NCBI RefSeq assembly: GCF_015191005.1 | Contig: NZ_CP040442.1 | Coordinates: forward strand, 2,604,001 to 2,668,000 | DNA: 64,000 bases | Direction of reading: 5' to 3' | From: Kaistella flava (ex Peng et al. 2021) | Lineage (GTDB): Bacteria; Bacteroidota; Bacteroidia; Flavobacteriales; Weeksellaceae | Shown: in pieces, positions 8,395 to 17,390 of the stretch | Position numbering within the stretch: the first letter of the stretch is position 1 | How the letters are laid out: the number at the start of each line of letters is the position of its first letter | The notes under the pieces: model-generated | What the model saw: only the letters and a program-made list of their open reading frames with translations | Told to the model about the DNA's origin: nothing | The model's database searches: none | Translations under genes and position numbers: made by a program

Positions 8395-8402
8395 CAAAAA
8401 TA
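8395..8402 (-). promoter_or_regulatory. -7 element upstream of the TonB receptor
   Basis: The minus strand reads TATTTTTG, an exact match to TAnnTTTG, 58 bases before the ATG. No good -33 TTTG was found at the right spacing. Confidence 0.35.
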
Positions 8403-8506
8403 AGCATAATTATAATACTTTACATTTTTTTAACACATTACCAATGCTAAATATGATAAATATTAGTAGAATAGAAAATTTAATATTTTCAAAAATATAT
8501 TTATGC

Positions 8507-8514
8507 TAACTTTG
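8507..8514 (+). promoter_or_regulatory. -7 element upstream of the EEP enzyme gene
   Basis: TAACTTTG matches TAnnTTTG exactly, 26 bases before the ATG at 8541. The -33 box is not convincing. Confidence 0.4.
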
Positions 8515-8540
8515 CATTAATAATATAATTAAAGATTATA

Positions 8541-9737
8541 ATGAGAAAAATTTTAAGTTTTGCATTCTTAATGGCGTTCTGTTTTATATTTAGTCAACAG
8601 AAAGGTCAACTTAGAAAAGTGGCGACAATCGGATTTATGAATGTAGAAAACCTGTGGGACACAATTGCGTCTGCAGACTACATCGATGGAACAAAAGATA
8701 TAAGCAACCCAGCTTTCCACAGAAGTGTACCATTAGATTCCCTGAAATACCTTGAAACAACCGAAGAATACCGCGGTGAGTGGAGAGATGAATTATTGAA
8801 AGGAAAGAAAGTAGTTCGTAAGCAAATTCTTGCAGATGACTTTACGGCAAAAAGTGCAAAAAACTGGAATACCAAAAACTACAATATTAAAATCGCTAAT
8901 CAAGCGAAAGTAATATCTGAAATGGGCGCTCAATACACCAAAACGGCACCTGTTATTTTAGGATTAATCGAAGTAGAAAACAGACAGGTAATCGAAGACT
9001 TGATTAAACATCCACTTCTTGCAAAATACGATTATGGAATCATCCATTACAACTCTTATGACGCACGTGGAATTGATGTTGCGATTATTTATCAGAAAAG
9101 AAGATTTACACCAAGTAATTCTTTAAAGAAAGAAATTAAAATCTACGATGAAAACGGAAAAAGAGCTTACACTCGTGATATTGTCGTAGCAACTGGATTT
9201 TTGGATAACGAAAAAATCGCCATCTTTATGAATCACTGGCCAGCAAGAAGTGGTGGTGAAGCCCGTTCATTACCTAGAAGAAATGCAGCAGCTAAAGTTT
9301 TAAAAGAACAAATGGACAGCGTACGATTGAAAGATCCTACCACAAAATTATTTGCAATGGGAGATTTTAATGATGACCCTGTAAATACCAGTTTGAAAAA
9401 TGTTTTAAAAGCGGTAGCAAGTCCAAAAGATTTGAGTCCAGAGACACCTTACCTTAATTTAATGTATCCTTTATTTAAAAAGGGAGTTGCTTCTTTGGCT
9501 TATCAGGACGCACCGAACCTTTTTGATCAAATTATTGTTTCAGGAAACTTAATTTCTGATGAAGTTGGTAAAGGTTATTCAGTATATAAAACAGAAATAT
9601 TCGCACCACCATATCTCATCAACAGAGAAGGAAGCTGGAAAGGTTATCCACTTCGCTCTTGGAACGGAGATACTTTCACTGGTGGATATAGTGATCACTT
9701 CCCCGCCTTTGTGGTTATACAAAGAGAAGCGAACTAA
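8541..9737 (+). CDS. Secreted endonuclease/exonuclease/phosphatase family enzyme
   Basis: A 398-aa protein with a signal peptide (MRKILSFAFLMAFCFIFSQQ). EEP-fold motifs appear in order: NVENLWD, the catalytic Glu motif GLIEVEN, ARGIDVAIIY, NHWPARSGGEARS, GDFNDDP and the C-terminal SDHFP. The family includes metal-dependent DNases, phosphodiesterases and phosphatases. Export, and divergence from a TonB receptor and DUF5689 lipoprotein, suggests digestion of an extracellular phosphodiester compound such as DNA for uptake. Substrate is inferred, not shown. A strong terminator follows. Confidence 0.87.
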   Translation: MRKILSFAFLMAFCFIFSQQKGQLRKVATIGFMNVENLWDTIASADYIDGTKDISNPAFHRSVPLDSLKYLETTEEYRGEWRDELLKGKKVVRKQILADDFTAKSAKNWNTKNYNIKIANQAKVISEMGAQYTKTAPVILGLIEVENRQVIEDLIKHPLLAKYDYGIIHYNSYDARGIDVAIIYQKRRFTPSNSLKKEIKIYDENGKRAYTRDIVVATGFLDNEKIAIFMNHWPARSGGEARSLPRRNAAAKVLKEQMDSVRLKDPTTKLFAMGDFNDDPVNTSLKNVLKAVASPKDLSPETPYLNLMYPLFKKGVASLAYQDAPNLFDQIIVSGNLISDEVGKGYSVYKTEIFAPPYLINREGSWKGYPLRSWNGDTFTGGYSDHFPAFVVIQREAN

Positions 9738-9750
9738 TTATCATCAACTA

Positions 9751-9778
9751 AAAACCGTTTTTCGAAACGGTTTTTTTT
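9751..9778 (+). terminator. Intrinsic terminator after the EEP enzyme gene
   Basis: A perfect 10-bp stem, AAAACCGTTT / AAACGGTTTT, has a TTCG tetraloop followed by a T run. Confidence 0.92.
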
Positions 9779-9813
9779 GGCTGTAAATTTGATGAATTAA
9801 TAAAAACTTCCCA

Positions 9814-10227
9814 ATGAAAAAATTACTATTTCTCCTAAGCATTCTTGTACTTACTATAAGTTGCTCCAGCCAAAATAATATCGCGGATCGGAGTAAAGAT
9901 AACACTCCAATTCATGCGCAGAAAAATGATGATGGTGAATATGATTTAGATGTTCTCGACAGTCAGTTTACTTATTTCATTAATGCGATCGCGAAACCGA
10001 TGAACATGTATTCTGAAAGTTATTTGAAAAGCAAAAACCAATTTCTGGTCAGCGAATGGAATTCCTATTATTTCTCCGGACGATATAGAAACATCATCGA
10101 ATCATCAATTGATTATGATCCCAACATTAATTACGGAATTAAATTCGAGTATAAACTATACCAAGTTTTCGCCTTTGTAAAATGGAAATATGGTTTGAAA
10201 TTAAATGGCTTAAGTGCGATTGATTAA
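9814..10227 (+). CDS. Small lipoprotein, DUF6146-like
   Basis: A 137-aa protein with lipobox LTISC (Cys17). The mature part is rich in Tyr and Asn, including FTYFINAIAKPMNMYSESYL and ISAID-type charged ends such as YGLKLNGLSAID. It resembles the DUF6146 family of Bacteroidota lipoproteins, but I recognise this only by overall pattern. It probably sits in an inner or outer membrane leaflet facing the periplasm. No operon partner: it lies between two terminators. Function unknown. Confidence 0.68.
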   Translation: MKKLLFLLSILVLTISCSSQNNIADRSKDNTPIHAQKNDDGEYDLDVLDSQFTYFINAIAKPMNMYSESYLKSKNQFLVSEWNSYYFSGRYRNIIESSIDYDPNINYGIKFEYKLYQVFAFVKWKYGLKLNGLSAID

Positions 10228-10298
10228 TTTACATGAAATTCGATTTTATATAAATTAGAAAGGATTTTTATTAATAAAAAAACATCGAAAAACAAAAA

Positions 10299-10325
10299 AG
10301 GTTCAGAAAATTCTGAACCTTTTTA
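10299..10325. terminator. Bidirectional terminator
   Basis: AGGTTCAGAA pairs perfectly with TTCTGAACCT across an AA spacer. A-rich and T-rich flanks serve both the rightward lipoprotein gene and leftward sod. Confidence 0.9.
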
Positions 10326-10342
10326 TATGGAGTTATTTCAAT

Positions 10343-10939
10343 TTATTTATTGAATTTCTCTTCTACTTTATCCCAGTTTACAACGTCGAAAAACGCAGAA
10401 ACATAGTCAGGTCTTCTGTTTTGGTAATGCAAGTAATAGGCATGCTCCCAAACATCAAGTCCTAAAACTGGTGTTCCCTGGCAATCTGCAACTGGCATTA
10501 ATGGATTATCTTGATTTGGACTTGAGCAAACTGCAACAGTTCCATCCGCTTTTTTACATAACCAAGCCCAACCTGAACCAAATCTAGTTTTTGCTGCTTC
10601 AGAGAAATCAGTTTTGAATTTCTCAAAACCACCATAAGCTTCGATTGCTGCTTTTACATTTCCTACAGGTTCTTTACTTCCACCTGGAGTTAAGATTTCC
10701 CAGAAAAGGGAATGGTTAAAATGTCCACCACCGTTATTTCTAACCGCAGCTTTATCAGTTCCTGTTTTACAAACTTCTTCAATAGATTTACCTTCTAACT
10801 CAGTTCCTGCAATTGCTTTATTTAAGTTATCGATATATGCCTGATGATGTTTTGTATAGTGAATCTCCATCGTTTTCGCATCAATAGTTGGCTCTAATGC
10901 GTCGTACGCATATCCTAATTTTGGTAATTCGAATGACAT
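10343..10939 (-). CDS. sodA: Superoxide dismutase (Fe/Mn family)
   Basis: A 198-aa enzyme that converts superoxide to oxygen and hydrogen peroxide in the cytoplasm. Metal ligands are visible: His27 in MEIHYTKHH, His in [11 protein letters not shown], and Asp/His in [19 protein letters not shown]. The GGH Gly and the Gln in NQDNPLM fit the Mn-type more than the Fe-type pattern, although a cambialistic enzyme is possible. It has its own promoter with a consensus -33/-7 pair. No signal peptide. Confidence 0.96.
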   Translation of the reverse strand: MSFELPKLGYAYDALEPTIDAKTMEIHYTKHHQAYIDNLNKAIAGTELEGKSIEEVCKTGTDKAAVRNNGGGHFNHSLFWEILTPGGSKEPVGNVKAAIEAYGGFEKFKTDFSEAAKTRFGSGWAWLCKKADGTVAVCSSPNQDNPLMPVADCQGTPVLGLDVWEHAYYLHYQNRRPDYVSAFFDVVNWDKVEEKFNK

Positions 10940-10966
10940 AATTTTATTGTATTAAATGTTAATAGT

Positions 10967-10998
10967 CAAATTTAACCATTATTTAGACCAATTCCAAA
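10967..10998 (-). promoter_or_regulatory. Bacteroidota-type promoter of sodA
   Basis: On the minus strand TTTG (10998-10995), 20 bases, then TAAATTTG (10974-10967). Both boxes and the spacing match the Bacteroidota primary sigma consensus. The predicted RNA start is about 20 bases before the ATG. Confidence 0.75.
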
Positions 10999-11040
10999 AA
11001 GCGTGGATTACTTTAATAAATCTTTAACATAGACATCAAG

Positions 11041-11068
11041 AAAAAAACCGCTTCGAAAAACGGTTTTT
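11041..11068 (-). terminator. Intrinsic terminator after rho
   Basis: AAAAACCG and CGGTTTTT flank a 10-base loop, and the minus strand continues in Ts. The same AAACCG/CGGTTT stem end is used by the terminator at 9751-9778. Confidence 0.78.
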
Positions 11069-11109
11069 ATATTAAGGTAAAATCTCCTTTAAAGGTAAAT
11101 TTCAATTAT

Positions 11110-13068
11110 TTATTTATTCATTGACATCAAAAACTCTTCATTATTTAAAGTGTTTTTAATACTTCTGTTCACAAATTCCATTGCTTCTACAGGATTCATA
11201 TCTGCCAAATACTTTCTTAAAATCCACATTCTTTGTTGAACGGTATCTTCTAAAAGTAAATCATCTCTTCTTGTGCTGGAAGAAGTTAAATCGATGGCTG
11301 GGAAAATTCGTTTGTTTGCAATTTTACGATCAAGCTGTAATTCCATATTTCCAGTTCCTTTGAACTCTTCGAAAATCACTTCATCCATTTTTGAACCAGT
11401 ATCAATTAATGCTGTTGCGATAATTGTTAATGATCCACCGCCTTCAATATTTCTGGCAGCTCCGAAGAATCTTTTCGGTTTGTGCAATGCATTGGCATCA
11501 ACTCCACCCGATAAAATCTTACCTGAAGCCGGCGTTACTGTATTGTAAGCTCTTGCCAAACGCGTAATTGAATCTAGTAAAATAACAACATCGTGTCCAC
11601 ATTCTACCATTCTTTGTGCTTTCGACAAAACCAAATTGGCAACTTTTACGTGCTTTTCTGCTGGCTCATCAAATGTAGAAGCAATTACTTCTGCATTCAC
11701 ACTTCGTTCCATATCAGTTACCTCTTCCGGTCTTTCGTCGATGAGTAAAATCATCATATACGCTTCCGGATGATTGGCAGAAATTGAATTCGCAATTTCT
11801 TTCAACAACATGGTTTTACCAGTTTTCGGTTGTGCTACAATCATAGCACGTTGTCCTTTACCAATCGGTGTAAATAAATCTACAATTCTGGTGGAAGGTG
11901 TTGCATTTTTCCCTGTTAAATTAAATTTCTCTTCTGGGAAAAGTGGCGTTAAAAATTCAAAAGCAACTCGATCTTTAATAAATTCAAGATCTCTTCCGTT
12001 AACTTCCGTCGGCTTTAATAAAGAGAAATATTTTTCACCTTCTTTCGGCAATCTCACAATTCCTTTTACAGTATCTCCAGTTTTCAAGGCGTAATTTCTA
12101 ATCTGATTCGTCGATACATAGACATCGTCGGGAGAGGAAATATAGGAGAAATCAGAAGAACGCAAGAAACCATAATTATCAGGAAGGATTTCTAAAACTC
12201 CCTCAATGGTAACTAAGCCGTCAAAATTAAATTCTTTTTTAGCTGGCTCTTCGTTGGAATCACCGCTTTGTTGATTTTTATTTTGGTTAGGGTTTTTGTG
12301 TTGATTTTGATTTTTGTGCTGATGTTGCGGCTGTTTGTTTTGATTTCCGCTTTGGTTCGGATTCCCGTTTTGGTTTGGATTTCCGTTTCCATTTTGATTT
12401 GGATTTCCATTTTGGTTTGGATTTTCATTTCCGTTTCCTTTGCCTGACTGGTTTGGATTTCCGTTTTGGTTGGGATTTTCATTTCCGTTTCCTTTACCTG
12501 ACTGGTTTGGATTGGAATTCTGATTCTGATTCTGATTTTTAGATTGTGTAGGTTTCGCTTCTGGTTGAGCTTCTGATTCTACAACAACTTCTTTCTCAGT
12601 ATTTTCGGTTTCCGCTTTTGGAGGCGCAACACGTTGTCTTTTTTTCTTTTGTTGATTCTGCATAGGCGCCTCAGACTGTTCAGTTTCTGAACTTTCAATA
12701 GGCTTTTCCGCTTCAATCTTTACAGGAACTTCTTTTGTTTCCTTAGGAGTAACTTTCGCAACTTCTTTTGCCATCTCTTTCGGCGTTTCAGCAGAATCCT
12801 CTACAGGTTTTTCTACTTTTTTTCTTGGAGCTGGCTTTTTAACTGCTGGCTTTTTCGGGGCCGGCGTTTTTGGTTCTTCTGTATTCATAGGAGTTTCGGT
12901 CGCGCTGTAGTAATCTTTCACTACTTTTGTATTGGATGCTTGAAAATCCAAAATAGCAAAAATCTTATCGTTGTCGGTGCTGTTTTTAGCAATTTTAACG
13001 CCAAGATCGCTTGTGATTTTAGTCAAATCGGAATCGGATTTTGACCTTAATGTTTCAATGTTGAACAT
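11110..13068 (-). CDS. rho: Transcription termination factor Rho with long low-complexity insert
   Basis: A 652-aa RNA-dependent ATPase helicase; most Rho proteins are about 420 aa. Residues 1-50 are the Rho N-domain. Residues ~55-275 are a charged then Asn/Gln/Gly/Pro-rich disordered insert with an 18-residue repeat. The RNA-binding cold-shock-like domain follows ([20 protein letters not shown]), then the ATPase with Walker [22 protein letters not shown] and Walker [17 protein letters not shown]. Bacteroidota Rho proteins commonly carry such inserts, and in Bacteroides this region has been linked to condensate formation. A full promoter lies about 87 bases upstream, leaving a leader that could allow autoregulation. 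Confidence 0.97.
   Translation of the reverse strand: MFNIETLRSKSDSDLTKITSDLGVKIAKNSTDNDKIFAILDFQASNTKVVKDYYSATETPMNTEEPKTPAPKKPAVKKPAPRKKVEKPVEDSAETPKEMAKEVAKVTPKETKEVPVKIEAEKPIESSETEQSEAPMQNQQKKKRQRVAPPKAETENTEKEVVVESEAQPEAKPTQSKNQNQNQNSNPNQSGKGNGNENPNQNGNPNQSGKGNGNENPNQNGNPNQNGNGNPNQNGNPNQSGNQNKQPQHQHKNQNQHKNPNQNKNQQSGDSNEEPAKKEFNFDGLVTIEGVLEILPDNYGFLRSSDFSYISSPDDVYVSTNQIRNYALKTGDTVKGIVRLPKEGEKYFSLLKPTEVNGRDLEFIKDRVAFEFLTPLFPEEKFNLTGKNATPSTRIVDLFTPIGKGQRAMIVAQPKTGKTMLLKEIANSISANHPEAYMMILLIDERPEEVTDMERSVNAEVIASTFDEPAEKHVKVANLVLSKAQRMVECGHDVVILLDSITRLARAYNTVTPASGKILSGGVDANALHKPKRFFGAARNIEGGGSLTIIATALIDTGSKMDEVIFEEFKGTGNMELQLDRKIANKRIFPAIDLTSSSTRRDDLLLEDTVQQRMWILRKYLADMNPVEAMEFVNRSIKNTLNNEEFLMSMNK
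12350..12515 (-). repeat. 54-bp tandem repeats in the rho insert
   Basis: Near-identical DNA blocks starting TTTTCATTTCCGTTTCCTTT occur at 12422 and 12476, a 54-bp (18-codon) period. Shorter GGTTTGGATTTCC-type units surround them. They encode the Asn/Gln/Gly/Pro repeats of Rho. Confidence 0.8.
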
Positions 13069-13154
13069 AAATGTTACGCAAAAAGTAAATTATAAGTAAT
13101 TGTAAGTAAGAAAGTTAGGTCGGGTGACTTTTCTTTTATAGGTCATTTGTAATG

Positions 13155-13185
13155 CAAATCTACGTTTATTTTTTAATTATGCAAA
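13155..13185 (-). promoter_or_regulatory. Bacteroidota-type promoter of rho
   Basis: On the minus strand TTTG (13185-13182), 19 bases, then TAGATTTG (13162-13155), an exact consensus. The transcript would have a leader of roughly 80 bases. Confidence 0.72.
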
Positions 13186-13194
13186 AATTATTGT

Positions 13195-13202
13195 TATTTT
13201 TG
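13195..13202 (+). promoter_or_regulatory. -7 element of the DUF4293 gene
   Basis: TATTTTTG matches TAnnTTTG exactly, 18 bases before the ATG; T-rich sequence lies where the -33 box should be. Confidence 0.45.
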
Positions 13203-13220
13203 TAGTCAGAATAGAATAAT

Positions 13221-13610
13221 ATGTTGCAAAGAATACAGACCGTTTGGATATTTCTGGCGATTATAGGCGCCGTTTTTTTATTTGTTACAGGTCAGGACTT
13301 TTCCCTTTTTGGATCCACACCTTTTATATCTGTAGCTTGTGTGATTCTCGTATTATTTGGATTCATCAGTATCTTAAGTTATAAAGACCGCAAAAGACAA
13401 ATCCAGCTGAATAACATCAGTATGATTATAAACGCTTTGTTGCTCGGTTTATTGGCGTATTGGCTACTCACTTTATCCGGAGGAATTAATTTTCCTGAGA
13501 AGGGTATTGAGCCTGTTTTCCCGTTATTATCTATTATATGTTTGCTCATTGCAAATGTATATATCCGGAAAGACGAAAGGCTCGTAAAATCTGTGGACAG
13601 ACTCCGTTAG
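13221..13610 (+). CDS. DUF4293 family membrane protein
   Basis: A 129-aa protein with four predicted membrane helices, including FLAIIGAVFLFV, SVACVILVLFGFISIL, NALLLGLLAYWLLTL and LLSIICLLIANVYI, and a basic C-terminus (RKDERLVKSVDRLR). It starts with the family-typical MLQRIQTVWIFLA. It diverges from rho, an arrangement I associate with Bacteroidota DUF4293 genes. A terminator follows within 30 bases. Function unknown. Confidence 0.85.
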   Translation: MLQRIQTVWIFLAIIGAVFLFVTGQDFSLFGSTPFISVACVILVLFGFISILSYKDRKRQIQLNNISMIINALLLGLLAYWLLTLSGGINFPEKGIEPVFPLLSIICLLIANVYIRKDERLVKSVDRLR

Positions 13611-13635
13611 ACTTACAACGATTTTTTTTGAGTGA

Positions 13636-13664
13636 AACAGTTCCTTTTGGGGAGCTGTTTTTTT
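13636..13664 (+). terminator. Intrinsic terminator after the DUF4293 gene
   Basis: AACAGTTCC pairs with GGAGCTGTT (one G-U pair) and runs into seven Ts. It also argues against the GTG start at 13632 for the next gene, which would lie inside this hairpin. Confidence 0.85.
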
Positions 13665-13706
13665 ATCTTTTCATTTAAATTTTTATCTTTAACAAATAAA
13701 CTCAAC

Positions 13707-14630
13707 ATGAAAAAAGTTCTCCTTCTTTTTGTAATCGGTACTTCCTCATTATTATTTTCCCAACAAGTTTCAAAGAAAAGAGTCATCGAAGTCTTATCCC
13801 ACTTAGCATCTGACGAAATGAAAGGTCGCGATATCGGAACTCCCGAAAATGATTCCGCGGCAGTTTATATTGCTAAACAATTCGCAGACAATAAATTAAG
13901 TTACTGTATTGGCGATTCCTATTTAATTCCATTTGAATACAAAGGCAAAATCGTTTATAATGTATGTGGAATTAAAAAAGGGAAATCTGAAAAAACTCTC
14001 GCTTTCTCTGCACATTTTGATCATATCGGCACAAGCGAAAACACCGAGGATAAAGTATTTAATGGCGCTGATGACAATGCAAGTGGCGTAACTGCAATCA
14101 TCGGTTTAGCAGATTACTTTAAAACAAAAAAATCAGATTTTTCTCTAATGTATATCGCATTTAATGGTGAAGAAAAAGGAATGAAAGGATCGAAAGCGAT
14201 TGTTGAAATTCCAGATTTGCAGGAACAACAGCAGAATATTGCGGCATTGTTTAATTTTGAAATGATTGCGACGGTTTCTCAATTTGGCCCGAACACCTTA
14301 TATATGACTGGTGACGAATTTTCAGACTTGGATGAACTTTTCAACGAGAAGGCTGTAAACAATTTAAAAATCCAGCCTGATCCCTACAAAAAACAACAAC
14401 TTTTTTATCGCTCCGACAATGTAAGTTTTGTAAAAAAGAAAATAATAGCACATTCATTATCAACTGTTGATATGACCAAAGCAAAACATTATCATCAGTT
14501 GAACGACGATTTAGAAATTGTAGATTTCGATAATTTAACGCAAATCATTAATAATTTTGGTAAAACGATAGAGAAATTAACTCCTAAGAATTTCGCTCCA
14601 AAATATACTGACAAAGTCAATTTCAATTAA
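13707..14630 (+). CDS. M28 family zinc metallopeptidase (secreted)
   Basis: A 307-aa enzyme with an N-terminal signal peptide (MKKVLLLFVIGTSSLLFSQQ). ATG 13707 is preferred over an upstream GTG because the signal peptide starts here and the GTG falls in a terminator. Zinc aminopeptidase motifs: SAHFDHIGTSE (His, Asp), NGADDNASGV (bridging Asp), FNGEEKGMKGS (catalytic Glu), and a late His in KHYHQLNDD. It probably trims peptides in the periplasm or outside the cell. It ends 49 bases before the MsbA-like gene. Confidence 0.88.
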   Translation: MKKVLLLFVIGTSSLLFSQQVSKKRVIEVLSHLASDEMKGRDIGTPENDSAAVYIAKQFADNKLSYCIGDSYLIPFEYKGKIVYNVCGIKKGKSEKTLAFSAHFDHIGTSENTEDKVFNGADDNASGVTAIIGLADYFKTKKSDFSLMYIAFNGEEKGMKGSKAIVEIPDLQEQQQNIAALFNFEMIATVSQFGPNTLYMTGDEFSDLDELFNEKAVNNLKIQPDPYKKQQLFYRSDNVSFVKKKIIAHSLSTVDMTKAKHYHQLNDDLEIVDFDNLTQIINNFGKTIEKLTPKNFAPKYTDKVNFN

Positions 14631-14679
14631 TCAAACGCACAATTGAAAATTCCGTAAATTCGCCACCTAATTTCACTTA

Positions 14680-16518
14680 ATGAAACCTTTCCAAAGAATA
14701 CTCTTTTTCGCAAAACCGCATCAGAAATATCTATTCATCAGCATGTTTTGCAACATCATGTACTCGGTACTCAATATTTTTTCTGTAGCAACAATGCTCC
14801 CAATTTTAGGATTAATGTTTGGAACGGTAGAGAAAGTTGATACTTCAAAACCACCAGTTAACTCAGGAAGACTGGTTGATTTCTTCGGCTACGCAAAGGA
14901 TTGGGCGTATTACACCATTCAGACGAAAATTGATAATCATGGCGCCGTAAAAGTTCTGGCAATTCTTTGTGCTATCACTGCGACAGCTTTCTTGCTTAGA
15001 AATCTATTTCGTTATTTAGGTGCTTATCTCTTAGTTAATTACCGTGTTGGAATTACTAAAGATTTGCGAACTGCGATGTATGATAAATTCTTAAAATTGC
15101 CTGTTTCATTTTTTACTGAAAAAAGAAAAGGAGATATGATGTCGAGAATTTCAAATGATATCGGAAGTGTAGAAAGTGGAATTATGGGAAGCTTGGTAGA
15201 CATCATCAACTCTCCATTTATGATTATCACTTCGCTGATTACACTGTTTATCCTTTCACCACAACTAACTTTATTTTCTCTACTCGTTTTTCCGGTTATG
15301 GGCGGGATTATTGCCTGGGTTGGAAAAAGTTTGAAAAGACAAGCGACGGCTGCACAAGAGGAATTAGGGAATTTATTTTCTTTGGTTGATGAAACCTTAA
15401 AATCTTCGAAAGTCATTAAAATTTTCAATGCCGATAAAATCCTAAAAAACAGATTTAACAGCACCACTGACAATTGGAAGAAATATGCCATCGGAATGAG
15501 TCGTCGTCGGGAAATGGCTTCACCAATGAGTGAGTTTCTAGGTTCTGTAACCATTTTAATTATCACTTGGTTTGCGGGTGTTCAAATCCTTACTTCACAA
15601 ACCATGGAGCCGGAAACTTTCCTGGTTTTCATCGGAATGTTTTTTCAAATTCTGGATCCAGCAAAAAAACTATCGAGTGCTATTTCTAATATCCAAGGTG
15701 GAATGGCGAGTTTAGATCGTGTTGCAGAAGTTTTGGATTACGATTTAAAAGTAGATGAAATTGAAAATCCAGTTCCAGTTTCTACTTTAAAAAATCAGAT
15801 TGAATTTAAAAATATCGGTTTTTATTACGATAAAGATAATGTGATATTAAAGAATTTTAATCTTATTCTTCCGAAAGGAAAAACCATCGCTCTGGTAGGA
15901 CAATCCGGTTCTGGAAAAACGACGATTGCCAATTTGTTAGCCCGTTTTTACGATGTTTCTGAAGGCGAAATTTTAGTTGATGGCGAGAATATTAAAAACT
16001 TAAAAGTGACCGATTACCGTCATCTTCTGGGAATGGTTACGCAGGAATCCGTTTTATTTAATGATTCGGTTTTCAATAATATATTGATGGGGAAACCCGA
16101 TGCTACCGAAGAAGAAGTGATGGCTGCAGCGAAAATTGCAAACGCACACGAATTCATCGATCATCTTCCAGAAAAATATTACACCAATATCGGTGACGAC
16201 GGAAATAAATTATCGGGCGGACAAAAACAAAGAGTTTCAATTGCGAGAGCAGTTCTAAAGAATCCACCAATTATGATTCTGGATGAAGCAACTTCTGCTT
16301 TAGATACTGAAAGTGAAAGATTCGTGCAGGACGCTTTAGAAAAAATGATGGAAAACCGAACTTCGCTTGTCATTGCTCACCGACTTTCAACCATTCAAAA
16401 AGCAGACTGGATTGTTGTTATGGAACGCGGAGTTATCATCGAGCAAGGTACTCATCAAGAATTATACGACAAAAACGGGGTGTATAGAAAACTGGTTGAT
16501 TTGCAGAATTTTGAGTAA
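14680..16518 (+). CDS. msbA: ABC transporter, MsbA-like half transporter
   Basis: A 612-aa fusion of a six-helix membrane domain (about 1-330) and an ATP-binding domain (about 370-605). ATPase motifs: Walker A GQSGSGKTT, Q-loop MVTQESVLF, signature LSGGQKQR, Walker B IMILDEATSALD and switch His in IAHRLST. It works as a homodimer in the inner membrane. MsbA flips lipid A precursors, but close relatives export drugs, so the msbA name is a likely rather than proven assignment. Two small TonB-C-like genes follow closely on the same strand. Confidence 0.88.
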   Translation: MKPFQRILFFAKPHQKYLFISMFCNIMYSVLNIFSVATMLPILGLMFGTVEKVDTSKPPVNSGRLVDFFGYAKDWAYYTIQTKIDNHGAVKVLAILCAITATAFLLRNLFRYLGAYLLVNYRVGITKDLRTAMYDKFLKLPVSFFTEKRKGDMMSRISNDIGSVESGIMGSLVDIINSPFMIITSLITLFILSPQLTLFSLLVFPVMGGIIAWVGKSLKRQATAAQEELGNLFSLVDETLKSSKVIKIFNADKILKNRFNSTTDNWKKYAIGMSRRREMASPMSEFLGSVTILIITWFAGVQILTSQTMEPETFLVFIGMFFQILDPAKKLSSAISNIQGGMASLDRVAEVLDYDLKVDEIENPVPVSTLKNQIEFKNIGFYYDKDNVILKNFNLILPKGKTIALVGQSGSGKTTIANLLARFYDVSEGEILVDGENIKNLKVTDYRHLLGMVTQESVLFNDSVFNNILMGKPDATEEEVMAAAKIANAHEFIDHLPEKYYTNIGDDGNKLSGGQKQRVSIARAVLKNPPIMILDEATSALDTESERFVQDALEKMMENRTSLVIAHRLSTIQKADWIVVMERGVIIEQGTHQELYDKNGVYRKLVDLQNFE

Positions 16519-16527
16519 AATATAACT

Positions 16528-16908
16528 ATGAAAAAACTCGTTTTATTACTTACACTTCTTATCTCCGGGTTTGTTTTTTCGCAAGAAAGTACAAAAGATG
16601 CTTATGCCATTACCGAACAAATGGCTGAATTCCCAGACGGCGGTTTGCAAAATTTCCGCAAAATGATTGCAGATAATTTCAGAGAAAAAAAAGTTAGAGG
16701 TCAGGGAAAAGAATCTTGTGAACTCCAATTTGTGATCGAAAGAGACGGATCCATTACTGATATAAAAGCAATCGGAACAAATGAAAGTTTTAACAAAGAA
16801 GCAATTCGTGCCCTTTCTAAAATAAAAACAAAGTGGGTTCCAGCTAAAATTGACAATCAACCAGTTCGATACCGATATCGAGTTCCTTTAAATCTGGATT
16901 TTAACTAG
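16528..16908 (+). CDS. Secreted TonB C-terminal-domain-like protein (1)
   Basis: A 126-aa protein with signal peptide MKKLVLLLTLLISGFVFSQ. The rest is a TonB C-terminal fold of the Bacteroidota type: MAEFPDGGLQNFRKMIADNF, ELQFVIERDGSITDIKAIG, NKEAIRALSKI, KWVPAKIDNQPVRYRYRVPL. It lacks the membrane anchor and proline-rich linker of a real TonB energy transducer, so it is probably a free periplasmic domain. It follows msbA by 9 bases and precedes a paralogue. Confidence 0.85.
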   Translation: MKKLVLLLTLLISGFVFSQESTKDAYAITEQMAEFPDGGLQNFRKMIADNFREKKVRGQGKESCELQFVIERDGSITDIKAIGTNESFNKEAIRALSKIKTKWVPAKIDNQPVRYRYRVPLNLDFN

Positions 16909-16935
16909 GGGTCAATTCCTAACCACTTTTTTATT

Positions 16936-17346
16936 ATGAAGAAAAAACAATTTTTAATTATATTTCTATTTTTTAGTTCATTCTTTTTCGCCCAGAAAAC
17001 TACTAAAACTTCTCCACTACCGAATAGAGATGTAATATTAGAGGGTGAGGTAATTCCAGCCACTTTTCCAGAGGGTAACGAAGCATTCAGCCAATTGGTT
17101 TATTCTGGTTTTATAACTGAAAATATTGACTGCAACCAAAGTGGCATGCAAAGAACAAGGATTGAATTTATTATAGAAAGAAATGGTGCTCTAATGGATG
17201 TAAAAGCAACTGGCAGCAATCAAAAACTTAACAAAGAAGCAATTCGAGTGGTGAGATCAATCCAACAAAGATGGAATCCAGCAACTCTTGATGGAGCAAA
17301 TGTAAGATCGCACTTCACGCAGTATTTTACGATCGTCTGCGAATAA
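16936..17346 (+). CDS. Secreted TonB C-terminal-domain-like protein (2)
   Basis: A 136-aa paralogue of the preceding gene, again with a signal peptide (MKKKQFLIIFLFFSSFFFAQ). Shared features include IEFIIERNGALMDVKATGSN, NKEAIRVVRSIQQRWNPA and a closing beta-strand. The two are only moderately similar and lie 27 bases apart, suggesting an old tandem duplication. Two Cys (in NIDCNQSG and TIVCE) may form a disulfide. Function is unknown; a periplasmic binding role is inferred from the fold. Confidence 0.8.
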   Translation: MKKKQFLIIFLFFSSFFFAQKTTKTSPLPNRDVILEGEVIPATFPEGNEAFSQLVYSGFITENIDCNQSGMQRTRIEFIIERNGALMDVKATGSNQKLNKEAIRVVRSIQQRWNPATLDGANVRSHFTQYFTIVCE

Positions 17347-17390
17347 ATTCATCATTTTTCCACTGAATACTAATTCGGATCCCAGCGATT

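Noticed and set aside
12213..12482. Minus-strand Lys/Thr-rich open frame of 89 codons
   Set aside because: It is another reading frame of the repetitive Asn/Gln part of rho; the repeated codons keep it open. It has no promoter or family match.
13632..13706. Longer M28 peptidase start at GTG 13632
   Set aside because: It falls in a strong terminator hairpin, and the signal peptide begins at ATG 13707.
15039..15566. Minus-strand frame of 175 codons
   Set aside because: It lies fully inside the MsbA-like gene, whose motifs are intact on the plus strand.
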